From Halorubrum depositum (GTDB taxonomy: Archaea; Halobacteriota; Halobacteria; Halobacteriales; Haloferacaceae): a stretch of 64,000 nucleotides of DNA. The stretch lies in assembly GCF_007671725.1 (NCBI RefSeq), contig NZ_VCNM01000002.1, positions 1,054,001 to 1,118,000 on the forward strand, read 5' to 3'. A model generated the notes under the pieces. The model was not told the DNA's origin. It ran no database searches and saw only the letters and a list, made by a program, of their open reading frames with translations. Positions 8,420 to 16,340 of the stretch are shown piece by piece. Each line of letters opens with the position of its first letter. Position 1 is the stretch's first letter. The position numbers and the translations under genes are program-made.

Positions 8420-10066
8420 ATGAGCGACCCGGCCTGGTACGAGGACGCGACGATCTACTCGCTGGACGTCAAGACGTTCAACGACGGCGACGGCGACGGA
8501 TGGGGGGACTTCCGGGGGGCGATCGACCGGCTCGGCTACCTCGACGAGCTCGGGGTCGACGCGCTCTGGATCCGGCCGTTCTACCCGAGTCCGCTCCGCG
8601 ACAACGGGTACGACGTCGCCGACTACTACGGCGTCGACGACCGGCTGGGGAGCCTCGACGACTTCCGCGAGTTCGCCGACCGGGCGCACGAGCGCGGCAT
8701 CCGGGTGATCACCGACCTTGTCTTCAACCACACCTCGGACGAGCACGAGTGGTTCCAGCGAGCCCGCGAGGACCCGAAGTCCGAGTACCACGACTACTAC
8801 CTGTGGACGAGTCACCTCGACGACGCCCACCAGCGCGGCAACATCTTCCCCGAGTACGAGGACGGGGTCTGGACGTACGACGAGGTCGCCGAGAAGCACT
8901 ACTTCCACCAGTTCTACGGCCACCAGCCCGACCTCAACGTCGCGAACCCCGCCGTCCGCGAGGAGCTGTACGACGTGCTCCGGTTCTGGCTCGACCAGGG
9001 CGCCGACGGCTTCCGGATCGACGCCGCCCACCCGATGCTGATGCCGAAGGGGCACGACGCGACCACCCTCGATCAGACCGACCTGGGCGAGTCCATCGAG
9101 CTGTTCAAGGAGATGCGGCGGGTCGTCGAGGCGGAGCAGTCCGACGCGGTGCTTTTGGCCGAGGCGGACGACGAGCCGGAGCACCTCGACTACTACTTCG
9201 GCGACGGCGAGGCGTTCCACCTCCAGTTCAACTTCGTGATGAACGCGCACCTCACCTACGCCGTCGGCGTGAACGACACCTGGCCGCTCCAGCGCGCCGA
9301 GGAGATCCTCCCGGACGTCTCCGACGTGGGCGGGTGGGTGAACTTCCTGCGGAACCACGACGAGTGGAACCTGCTGAAGCTCCCCGAGGAGGCGTTCGAG
9401 CACGCCCGCGAGCACTTCGGCGACGACGACGGCGACTCGTGGATCTTCGAGCGCGGCCACCGGCTCCGCCTCGCGGACCTGTACGGCGGCGACCGCGACC
9501 GGATCGCCCTCGCTCACAGCCTCCTCTTCTCGCTCCCCGGCTCCGTCGCGCTCCAGTCCGGCGACGAGATCGGGATGGGCGCGGACCTCTCCCTGCCCGA
9601 GCGCGAGGCCGTCCGCACCCCGATGCAGTGGGACGACTCCCCGAACGGCGGCTTCTCGACGGCCGATCCGGAGGACTGCTACAACCCCGTGGTCGACGAC
9701 GGCGAGTACGCCTACGACCGCGTGAACGTCGCCGACCAGCGCGGCGACCCCGACTCGCTGCTCTCGCGGGTCGAGGAAATCGTTGCGGCCCGCGACGCCT
9801 GTCCGGAGATCGCCCGCGGGGGCTACCGCGCGCTCGACTGCGACCACAAGGAGACGCGCGTCCACCGGTTCGAACACGAAGGAACCGTCCTGCTCTGCGC
9901 GCACAACCTCGCGGACGAGTACCGCGAGGAGATCGTCGGCTTCGACGTCGACCCGGCCACCGTCGAGCACGTGGTCGGCGACGGCGAGCACTACGTGGCG
10001 AAGGGGGGCGTCACGTTCAAGCTCGACGCCTGCGACTACGCCTGGATACGCGCCGAGAAGCGCTGA
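8420..10066 (+). CDS. GH13 alpha-amylase-family enzyme, trehalose-synthase-like
   Basis: The protein has 548 residues and opens DPAWYEDATIYSLDVKTFND, like trehalose synthases and glucosidases of GH13. The conserved regions are present: DLVFNHTS, DGFRIDAAHP (nucleophile D201), LLAEADDE (acid/base E248) and FLRNHDEW (stabiliser D314). A C-terminal beta domain ends the protein. Trehalose synthase interconverts maltose and trehalose, a compatible solute, but alpha-glucosidase or amylase activity cannot be excluded. No signal peptide is visible, so it is probably cytosolic. It stands alone, with no sugar transporter beside it. Confidence 0.82.
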   Translation: MSDPAWYEDATIYSLDVKTFNDGDGDGWGDFRGAIDRLGYLDELGVDALWIRPFYPSPLRDNGYDVADYYGVDDRLGSLDDFREFADRAHERGIRVITDLVFNHTSDEHEWFQRAREDPKSEYHDYYLWTSHLDDAHQRGNIFPEYEDGVWTYDEVAEKHYFHQFYGHQPDLNVANPAVREELYDVLRFWLDQGADGFRIDAAHPMLMPKGHDATTLDQTDLGESIELFKEMRRVVEAEQSDAVLLAEADDEPEHLDYYFGDGEAFHLQFNFVMNAHLTYAVGVNDTWPLQRAEEILPDVSDVGGWVNFLRNHDEWNLLKLPEEAFEHAREHFGDDDGDSWIFERGHRLRLADLYGGDRDRIALAHSLLFSLPGSVALQSGDEIGMGADLSLPEREAVRTPMQWDDSPNGGFSTADPEDCYNPVVDDGEYAYDRVNVADQRGDPDSLLSRVEEIVAARDACPEIARGGYRALDCDHKETRVHRFEHEGTVLLCAHNLADEYREEIVGFDVDPATVEHVVGDGEHYVAKGGVTFKLDACDYAWIRAEKR

Positions 10067-10096
10067 ACGCGGATCACTCGGGGCGAGGGGCCCCGG

Positions 10097-11800
10097 TCAG
10101 TCGTCCGCGAGCGAGGCGACGTCCGGGACCGACCCGTCCTCGGCGGCGGCCGAGAGCAGGCGGTCGAGCCCGTCGACCATCGCGACGACGCTGGCGCGGG
10201 TGATGTCGGCGTCGGTCGAGGAGACGGAGACCGAGCGGTCGCCCCGCGAGAGGTCGACCTCGACGGTGACGACCGCGTCGGTGCCGCCCGTGATCGCGTC
10301 GACGTGGTAGGAGTCCAGATCGAAGGAGACGCCGCCGGGGCCGTCGCCCTCGCCGTCGGCCCCATCGCCAGCCAGGGCGGCCCGCACGGCCTCAAGTCCG
10401 GCGTCGACGGGACCGGCGCCCGTGCCGGAGGCGACTCGCTCCTCGTCGCCGACCCGGAGCCGGACCGACGCGGTGGGGAGGTTCCCGCCGGAGGTGGCCG
10501 ACAGGTCGACGAGCTCGACGCGGCGGTCGCGCTCGCGGCCCTGCACGTCCTCCGTGATCGCGAGCAGGTCGGCGTCGGTGACGCGCTTCCCCCGGTCGCC
10601 GAGCTCCTTCACGCGGCTCACGACCTCGCTCAGCTCGTCGGCGTCGACCGCGACGTCGTGCTCGGCGAGCGCGGCCTTGACGCCCGCGCGGCCGGCGTGT
10701 TTGCCGAGGACGAGCCGGCGCTCGCGGCCCACCGTCTCCGGCGGGTACGGCTCGTACATCGTCCCGTCCTTGAGCGTGCCGTCGGTGTGGATGCCGGACT
10801 CGTGGGCGAAGGCGTTGGCGCCGCAGACCGCCTTGTTCGGCGGGAGCGCCACGCCGGTCGCCTCCGAGACGACCCGGCAGAGCCGGTAGAGTCGCTCGAA
10901 CTCGACGGTGTCGACGTCGTACGACCGGGCGAGCGCGACGGCGACCTCCTCCAAGGCGACGTTACCGGCGCGCTCGCCGACGCCCATCACGGTGCCGTGG
11001 ACGGTGTCGGCGCCCGCCTTCAGCCCGGCGTGGACGTTCGCCACGCCGAGGCCGAGGTCGTCGTGGGTGTGGAGGCTCGTCGGGCCGAGCTCGGCGAGCC
11101 GGGAGACGACCTCGGCGGTGCGCTCCGGGTCGGCCGCGCCGACGGTGTCGCAGTAGCAGATCCGGTCGGCGCCGGCGTCGAGGCCCGCGCCGAGCAGGCG
11201 TTCGAGGTAGTCGAGGTCGGCGCGCGAGCCGTCCTCGCCGAGCACCTCGACCCAGAGGCCGTGCTCTTTGGCGTACTCGACGAGCTCGACGGTCGTCTCG
11301 ACCACCTCCTCGCGGGTCGAGCCGACCTTCGTCTCGACGTGTTTGTCCGAGGCGGGGACGACGAGGTTGATCCCGTCGACGCCGCAGTCGAGCGCGTGGT
11401 CGACGTCGCGTTTCACGCCGCGGGCGAAGCTCGTCACGGTCGCGTCGAGCCCCTCGCCGGCGACCCGGCGGATGGCCTCGCGCTCGCCCTCGGAGGTGCA
11501 CGCCGAGCCGGCCTCGATCAGGTGCATCCCCGCGGCGTCGAGCTCGCGGGCGACGTCGACCTTCTCGGCCGGCGTCAGCGAGACGCCGGGCATCTGCTCG
11601 CCGTCGCGCAGGGTGGTGTCTAACAGCTGTACCTCGTCGAGTTCGGTGAGTGGTGTTCGGGTCAAAAGGGAGTCCGTCGGCTCTGCGGTGGGTTCGGGGT
11701 CGGTGCCGCCGCGGGGCGGTCGTGCCCCGGAGTCGTTATCGCCGGAGAATTTCGCGGCCAGCCGCCGCGAGGCGACTTCCTCTATCCTCCGAACGACCAC
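10097..11800 (-). CDS. 2-isopropylmalate synthase / (R)-citramalate synthase family protein
   Basis: The protein has 567 residues. The HMGL-like TIM barrel is marked by LLDTTLRDGEQMPGVSLTP, the metal site SLHTHDDLGLGVAN, and NAFAHESGIHTDG. A C-terminal LeuA regulatory domain (about residues 440-560) is present. The enzyme condenses acetyl-CoA with 2-oxoisovalerate (leucine route) or pyruvate (citramalate, isoleucine route). The catalytic core alone does not settle which. The first 45 or so residues are disordered and rich in Pro and Thr, so the GTG at 11800 may not be the true start. A TATA-like sequence on the minus strand lies at 11845-11850. Confidence 0.85.
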   Translation of the reverse strand: MVVRRIEEVASRRLAAKFSGDNDSGARPPRGGTDPEPTAEPTDSLLTRTPLTELDEVQLLDTTLRDGEQMPGVSLTPAEKVDVARELDAAGMHLIEAGSACTSEGEREAIRRVAGEGLDATVTSFARGVKRDVDHALDCGVDGINLVVPASDKHVETKVGSTREEVVETTVELVEYAKEHGLWVEVLGEDGSRADLDYLERLLGAGLDAGADRICYCDTVGAADPERTAEVVSRLAELGPTSLHTHDDLGLGVANVHAGLKAGADTVHGTVMGVGERAGNVALEEVAVALARSYDVDTVEFERLYRLCRVVSEATGVALPPNKAVCGANAFAHESGIHTDGTLKDGTMYEPYPPETVGRERRLVLGKHAGRAGVKAALAEHDVAVDADELSEVVSRVKELGDRGKRVTDADLLAITEDVQGRERDRRVELVDLSATSGGNLPTASVRLRVGDEERVASGTGAGPVDAGLEAVRAALAGDGADGEGDGPGGVSFDLDSYHVDAITGGTDAVVTVEVDLSRGDRSVSVSSTDADITRASVVAMVDGLDRLLSAAAEDGSVPDVASLADD

Positions 11801-11994
11801 GATCGTCTCGTGTCATTCGTGTCCGTGCCGACGCGTCACACACGTATAAACGGACGGGTCGCGACAGGAATGACCGACGGATCGTCGGCGAGGTCGGCGG
11901 TTCGTCGAGGATACGTCGGCGACGCCCGGAACACTGCCCGGCGGGAGCCGCCGGTCGCCGACAGGATTACACGCGCGGACCGAGAGCGGCCCGC

Positions 11995-12483
11995 ATGAAG
12001 CGAGTCGCGGTCGACGACGTCGACGTCGTCACGAACCCGATGGACGTCCACGACGTGCGCCGACCGGTCTCTCGGGACCTCGGCACCGAACACGTCGCGA
12101 TGAACTACTTCGAGCTCGCGCCCGGAGACGCCTTCTCCGGCGGACTTCACACGCACGGCGACCAAGAGGAGGTGTTCTACGTGATGTCGGGGACCGCGAC
12201 CTTCGAGGTCGGCCGAGAGCGCGAGCGCGTCGACGTCGGGGCGGGCGAGCTGATCCGGTTCGCGCCCGGCGAGTTCCAGTCCGGGTTCGTCCGCGAGGAC
12301 GCCGACGAGGGGGTCGTCGCGTGGGCGTTCGGCGCGCCCGGCGCGCGCCACGACTGGGAGGCGATCGAGTCGCTGATCGAGTGCCGGACCTGCGGCGAGG
12401 AGCTCCCGCACGCGACGGAGCTGACCGACGAGGGCCGGTTCCGGTTCACCTGCACCGAGTGCGGCACGTCGTTCTCGCCGTAG
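11995..12483 (+). CDS. Cupin domain protein with C-terminal zinc ribbon
   Basis: The protein has 162 residues. A single cupin barrel holds GGLHTHGDQEEVFYVMSGTA (metal-binding His and Glu) and a second motif near GAGELIRFAPGEFQSG. It is followed by a C-terminal zinc ribbon with two CxxC pairs (CRTCGEE and CTECGTSF). The ribbon suggests nucleic-acid or protein contact in addition to small-molecule binding, perhaps regulatory; this is inference. It is flanked by a divergent LeuA-type gene and a convergent Cas4-like gene. Confidence 0.75.
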   Translation: MKRVAVDDVDVVTNPMDVHDVRRPVSRDLGTEHVAMNYFELAPGDAFSGGLHTHGDQEEVFYVMSGTATFEVGRERERVDVGAGELIRFAPGEFQSGFVREDADEGVVAWAFGAPGARHDWEAIESLIECRTCGEELPHATELTDEGRFRFTCTECGTSFSP

Positions 12484-12502
12484 CGCCCCGTCAGCGGCCG
12501 TC

Positions 12503-13186
12503 TCACCCCAGCAGCGACCGGAACGACCGGCGCCCGACGCCGCACGCCTCGCGGTAGTCGCAGGCGGAACACCGGTCGTCGTCGACGCGCGACGGCGGGC
12601 CGTCGATCGCGCGGGCGGCCCGTAGCGCCCGGCGGTAGGCGGCCTTCCGGCGGATCGTGAGCCGGACCTCGCGGACGGCGCCGACGCTCGGGTACTCCAC
12701 CAGCGCGCGCGGCACCTCGCGCCCGCGCTCCCACGCGACCGCCTTCGCGACGGCGACGGCCCTGACCGACTGCGGCTCCCAGACGCCGTTCTCGGGGGGT
12801 TCGCCCGGCGAGACGACCGTGGGGACGGGCGGGTCGTCGCAATCGGGCGGATCGGTGGCGTCGCCACCGCCGCCCAACACCTTGTGAACCGTTCCGTGAC
12901 AGTCCTTCCCGGAGACGAAGGCGCGCTCGCGGGCGGGGTCGGCGAGCCGATCGTAGTCGTCGCGGTCGCGGAGGCGGTCGAGGTTCCGGCGGTAGGCGGC
13001 CGGCGAGCGCCGGATCGGGAGCCGCCGGAGCGTCGCGTCCGGCGCGTCGACGAGCGCGGGGTAGCGATAGGCGAGGTCGATGCGGGCGCGGGCGTCCGCC
13101 GGGACCGCCCGGTCGTCCTCGCGGCGGGCGTAGTAGAGCTGTCGGGGGCAGTAGGCCGCGCGGGCCACGTCGCTGAAGGGGGTCAC
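12503..13186 (-). CDS. Solitary Cas4-like (PD-(D/E)XK superfamily) protein
   Basis: The protein has 227 residues. The N terminus (SDVARAAYCPRQLYYARRE) and the C terminus (CSACDYREACG) match Cas4, in which four cysteines hold an iron-sulfur cluster. The centre has the strand ALVEYPSVGAVREVRL, where active Cas4 enzymes normally show a catalytic ExK. No such lysine is obvious, so nuclease activity is doubtful. No CRISPR array or other cas gene is in the window. Relation to Cas4 is fairly clear; function is not. Confidence 0.65.
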   Translation of the reverse strand: MTPFSDVARAAYCPRQLYYARREDDRAVPADARARIDLAYRYPALVDAPDATLRRLPIRRSPAAYRRNLDRLRDRDDYDRLADPARERAFVSGKDCHGTVHKVLGGGGDATDPPDCDDPPVPTVVSPGEPPENGVWEPQSVRAVAVAKAVAWERGREVPRALVEYPSVGAVREVRLTIRRKAAYRRALRAARAIDGPPSRVDDDRCSACDYREACGVGRRSFRSLLG

Positions 13187-13285
13187 GAGGTGGATGGGCG
13201 CGGTTTCGCTGATAAGGGCACGGGCGGGACGCGAGCGGGGCGGCGGGCCGGGGTCGACGCGGGCCGGCGTCGACGCGGGCGGCGT

Positions 13286-13972
13286 CTACAGCGAGACGTC
13301 CGTCTCGATGTCCTCGGTCGCCTCCCGCAACCCGTCCTCGCGGGCGGTCTCGGCGTGGTTGCCTTCGATCTCGGCGTCGGTGAGGAGGTCGCGGAGCTCG
13401 TCGCGGAAGCGGTCGTTCGCCCGGGTGGAGGTGAGGTCGACGCGAGCGACGCGCGCGTACTTCGCGACGGCGTCGGGGTCGGCGTCGAGCGCCTGCGCGC
13501 AGTCGACGATGGAGCTCCCCTCGGCTGTGAGCGACTTCAGGTCGGCGTAGTCGAACGGGGCGTCGTCGACCGCGCGGTCGGCCTCGCGCACGAGGTGGAG
13601 GTCGAAGCGGGCGTCGCGCACGGTGTCGGGGTCGACGTCGACCGGCTCGGGGTCGTCGCCGCCGTCTTCGTCCCCCTCGTCGCCGCCGAGCGCGCCCGCG
13701 TCGTCGCCCTCGGCGAGCGCGGCGACGATCGCCGCGTCGTCCTCCAGCTCGAAGCGCCCGCGGGCGATCCGGACGTACGTCGCGTCGTCGAGGGGCGTCG
13801 AGAAGTCGTACCGCTCCCGCATCGCGGCGACCAGCTCGCGGACGCGCTCTGCGACGGCGGCCTCGTCGCGGTCGGTGAGGGTGCCGGGGGACTCCGCCTG
13901 CCGCTCGGTGACCGTGTCGGACCCGGTGGTCTCGACGAAGATGTCGCGGAGCTCGGCGGTCTTCTCGTCCAT
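13286..13972 (-). CDS. Conditioned-medium-induced protein 4 family (Cmi4-like)
   Basis: The protein has 228 residues. It starts MDEKTAELRDIFVETTGSD, which I recall from haloarchaeal proteins annotated as conditioned medium-induced protein 4. It is highly acidic and soluble, with a Gly/Asp-rich linker in the middle (about residues 98-118) between two helical parts. The second part (SLTAEGSSIVDCAQALDADP) looks like a small helix-turn-helix, so DNA binding is possible. The start at 13972 is preferred over an extension six codons upstream. The biochemical role is unknown. Confidence 0.6.
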   Translation of the reverse strand: MDEKTAELRDIFVETTGSDTVTERQAESPGTLTDRDEAAVAERVRELVAAMRERYDFSTPLDDATYVRIARGRFELEDDAAIVAALAEGDDAGALGGDEGDEDGGDDPEPVDVDPDTVRDARFDLHLVREADRAVDDAPFDYADLKSLTAEGSSIVDCAQALDADPDAVAKYARVARVDLTSTRANDRFRDELRDLLTDAEIEGNHAETAREDGLREATEDIETDVSL

Positions 13973-14131
13973 GGACCCGCACGTACGCACTCACGGTAGA
14001 AAAGCCTCGCGTCCGGTTTCGGACGTCTCGGGCGCGATCGCTCCGGATCGCCGCCGAGAGGCGCAGCGGCCGAGCGACGCCGTTCGGTCGGCTCCCGGAG
14101 ACTGCCGACCGCCGAGCGCTATCGTCAACCA

Positions 14132-14138
14132 ATATATT
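14132..14138 (+). promoter_or_regulatory. TATA-like box for the biotin transporter operon
   Basis: ATATATT lies about 26 bases before GTG 14161 and 32 before ATG 14167, implying a leader of zero to six bases for bioY. Confidence 0.55.
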
Positions 14139-14166
14139 CAAGTCGGTTTACGAGCCTGTCGTGGAC

Positions 14167-14748
14167 ATGGCAACCAACACGGAGTCGGTGGATCTCGTCG
14201 GCGACGAGACCGCGACGAACCTCGCCCGCGCGGCGCTGTTCGCGGCGCTCGTCGGCGCCTTCGCGTACGTCTCCTTCCCGTTCCCGGTGTCGCCCGCGCC
14301 GGTCACGCTGCAGGTCCTCGGCGTCTTCCTCGCCGGGATCTTCCTCGGCCCGGTCTGGGGGGGCGCGACGCTCGTCCTCTACCTCGCCGCGGGCGCGCTC
14401 GGCGCGCCGGTGTTCGCGGGCGGCTCCGCGGGCTTCGGAGAGCTCGTGGGGGGGACCGCCGGCTACCTCTGGTCGTACCCGATCGCGGCCGCGCTCGTCG
14501 GCGCGATCGTCCACCGCGGCGGCGACCTCCGCGAGCTCGACGCCGTCCCCGTTCCCGTCCTCGTGGCCGCGATGGCCGCCGGGACGACGGTCGTCTACGC
14601 GATGGGCGTCGTCGGCCTCTACCTGGTCTTAGAGCTCACCCTCGCCGAGGCGTTCGTCCAGGGCGCCGCCGTGTTCCTCCCCGCGGAGGCCGCGAAGATC
14701 GCCGCCGCGGTCGGGATCGTGCGCTCGGACGCGATCGCGGCCGCGTGA
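14167..14748 (+). CDS. bioY: Biotin transporter S component BioY
   Basis: The protein has 193 residues and about six membrane segments. It carries the BioY signatures PAPVTLQVLGVFLAGIFLGP and LVLYLAAGALGAPVFAGG. BioY captures biotin as the substrate-specific subunit of an ECF transporter. The ATPase and transmembrane-coupling genes follow directly, completing a BioMNY set. ATG 14167 is preferred; GTG 14161 is two codons upstream. The Glu-rich motif GGTAGYLWSYP near residue 100 is also typical. Confidence 0.93.
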   Translation: MATNTESVDLVGDETATNLARAALFAALVGAFAYVSFPFPVSPAPVTLQVLGVFLAGIFLGPVWGGATLVLYLAAGALGAPVFAGGSAGFGELVGGTAGYLWSYPIAAALVGAIVHRGGDLRELDAVPVPVLVAAMAAGTTVVYAMGVVGLYLVLELTLAEAFVQGAAVFLPAEAAKIAAAVGIVRSDAIAAA

Positions 14749-14780
14749 GGTGACCGCGTGAGTAACCCGGAGGCGGCGCC

Positions 14781-15551
14781 GTGATCGACGTCGACGGCGT
14801 CACCCGTCGGTACGGCGGGACGCGGTCCGGCGAGAGCGGCGGCGACGGCGACGGGAGAGTGGTCGCCGTCGACGACGTCTCCCTCTCGGTCCCCGACGGC
14901 GAGTTCCTGATCGTCGCGGGCGCGAACGGCTCCGGGAAGACGACGCTGGTCCGGACGTTCAACGGGCTGGTGACGCCGGACTCCGGGACCGTGTCGGTCA
15001 ACGGAAACCCGGTCGCAGACGACCTCGTCGCCGCCCGGACCGCGGTCGGCATGGTGTTCCAGGACCCGCGCGACCAGCTGGTCGCGGCGACCGTCGGCAG
15101 TGACGTCGCCTTCGGCCCGGAGAACCTCGGCCTGTCGCACGCCGAGATCGACCGCCGGGTCGCGACCGCGCTCGACGCCGTCAACATGACCGGGCGCGAG
15201 GAGGACCGGATCGCGTCGCTGTCGGGCGGCGAGCGCGAGCGCGTCGCGATCGCCGGCGCGCTGGCGATGGAGCCGGACCACCTCGTCTTAGACGAGCCGT
15301 TCACCGGGCTCGACGAGCCGGCGCGGCGCTCGGTCGTCGACCGCCTCCGGGACCTCCACCGCGAGGGGACGAGCGTGATCGTCGTCACCCACGACCTGCG
15401 GGACGTGCTCGGGCTCGCCGACCGCGTGATCGGGCTGGCGGACGGCCGGGTCGCGGTCGACGCTGACCCGGAGGCGGCCGTCGGGGATCTCCCCGGGCTC
15501 GACGTTCGAGTTCCCGAGAACGGCCTCGCGGAACGGGCAGCCGATCCGTGA
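14781..15551 (+). CDS. bioM: Biotin ECF transporter ATPase BioM (CbiO family)
   Basis: The protein has 256 residues. It shows Walker A (GANGSGKTT, near residue 47), a Q-loop (VFQDPRDQ), the ABC signature (LSGGERERVAI, near 147) and Walker B (HLVLDEPFTGLDE). This is the energising ATPase of an ECF transporter. A Gly/Asp-rich insert follows the first strand (about residues 13-27). It sits between bioY and bioN, and its stop overlaps the GTG of bioN. Confidence 0.92.
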   Translation: MIDVDGVTRRYGGTRSGESGGDGDGRVVAVDDVSLSVPDGEFLIVAGANGSGKTTLVRTFNGLVTPDSGTVSVNGNPVADDLVAARTAVGMVFQDPRDQLVAATVGSDVAFGPENLGLSHAEIDRRVATALDAVNMTGREEDRIASLSGGERERVAIAGALAMEPDHLVLDEPFTGLDEPARRSVVDRLRDLHREGTSVIVVTHDLRDVLGLADRVIGLADGRVAVDADPEAAVGDLPGLDVRVPENGLAERAADP

Positions 15552-16261
15552 CGCTCTCGTACGTCCCCGGGGACTCGCTCGCTCACCGCCTCGACCCGCG
15601 GTCGAAGCTCCTCGTGCAGGTCGGGTTCGCGTCCGCCGCCTTCGCGCACACGACGCCGCGCGGGCTCACAGCGCTGACGGTCGTCGCCGTCGGCTGCCTG
15701 CGGCTGGCCGGCGGGGGCCCGCGCGACCTGTGGGCGTACCGGGTCGCGCTCCCGTTCCTCCTCGTCGCCCCGTTCGTGGCGGGCGCGACCCTCGGCGATC
15801 CCTGGTTCCGGGTCGACCGCGCGGCCGACACGGCGCTGGCGAGCTACCGGGTCCTCCTGGTGCTCGTCGTCGCCGCCGCCTACGTGCGGTCGACGCCCGT
15901 CCGCGACTCCCGGGCGGCGATCCAGCACACCGTCCCCGGCAGGCCCGGCCAGCTCCTCGGGGCCGGCGTCGCGCTCGTGTTCCGGTTCCTCCCCCTGTTG
16001 AAACGCGATCTGCTGACCGCGCGCGACGCGATGCGGGTGCGCTTGGGCGACGAGCTACCGGTGCGCGACCGGATGCGAATCGTCGCCGTCGCGGGGATCG
16101 ACCGCGCCCTCGGCCGCGCGGACCGGCTGGGGACCGCCCTCGCGGCCCGGTGTTTCGCGTGGAATCCGACGCTCCCGCGGCTCGCGTTCGGACGCGCGGA
16201 CGCGGTCGCGTTGGCGGTCGGCTGCGGCCTGCTCGCGGCCGCGCTGGCCGGAGCGGTCTGA
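15548..16261 (+). CDS. bioN: Biotin ECF transporter transmembrane protein BioN (CbiQ family)
   Basis: The protein has 237 residues and about five membrane segments. It contains the coupling-helix Ala-Arg-Gly-like signatures of EcfT proteins (AAIQHTVPGRPGQ and ALAARCFAWNP) and the opening HRLDPRSKLL. EcfT links the ATPase to BioY. It overlaps bioM by four bases, so translation is coupled. The next gene has its own promoter. Confidence 0.9.
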   Translation: MTLSYVPGDSLAHRLDPRSKLLVQVGFASAAFAHTTPRGLTALTVVAVGCLRLAGGGPRDLWAYRVALPFLLVAPFVAGATLGDPWFRVDRAADTALASYRVLLVLVVAAAYVRSTPVRDSRAAIQHTVPGRPGQLLGAGVALVFRFLPLLKRDLLTARDAMRVRLGDELPVRDRMRIVAVAGIDRALGRADRLGTALAARCFAWNPTLPRLAFGRADAVALAVGCGLLAAALAGAV

Positions 16262-16309
16262 GGCCTGGAACGGCCCCGGACCGACGGCGGATCGACTCCG
16301 CGTGGCAAG

Positions 16310-16315
16310 TTTTAA
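16310..16315 (+). promoter_or_regulatory. TATA box of the Fe-S membrane protein gene
   Basis: TTTTAA is about 28 bases before ATG 16341, consistent with a leaderless transcript. Confidence 0.65.
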
Positions 16316-16340
16316 CCGGACCGTATCCGGCTGATCTACC

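Noticed and set aside
11801-11816. ATG at 11816 (minus) as a start of the LeuA/CimA-type gene
   Set aside because: It is not in frame with the gene. The GTG at 11800 or an internal start is needed.
12503-13186. CRISPR-Cas locus suggested by the Cas4-like gene
   Set aside because: No array of regular direct repeats and no cas1, cas2 or effector gene occurs in the window.
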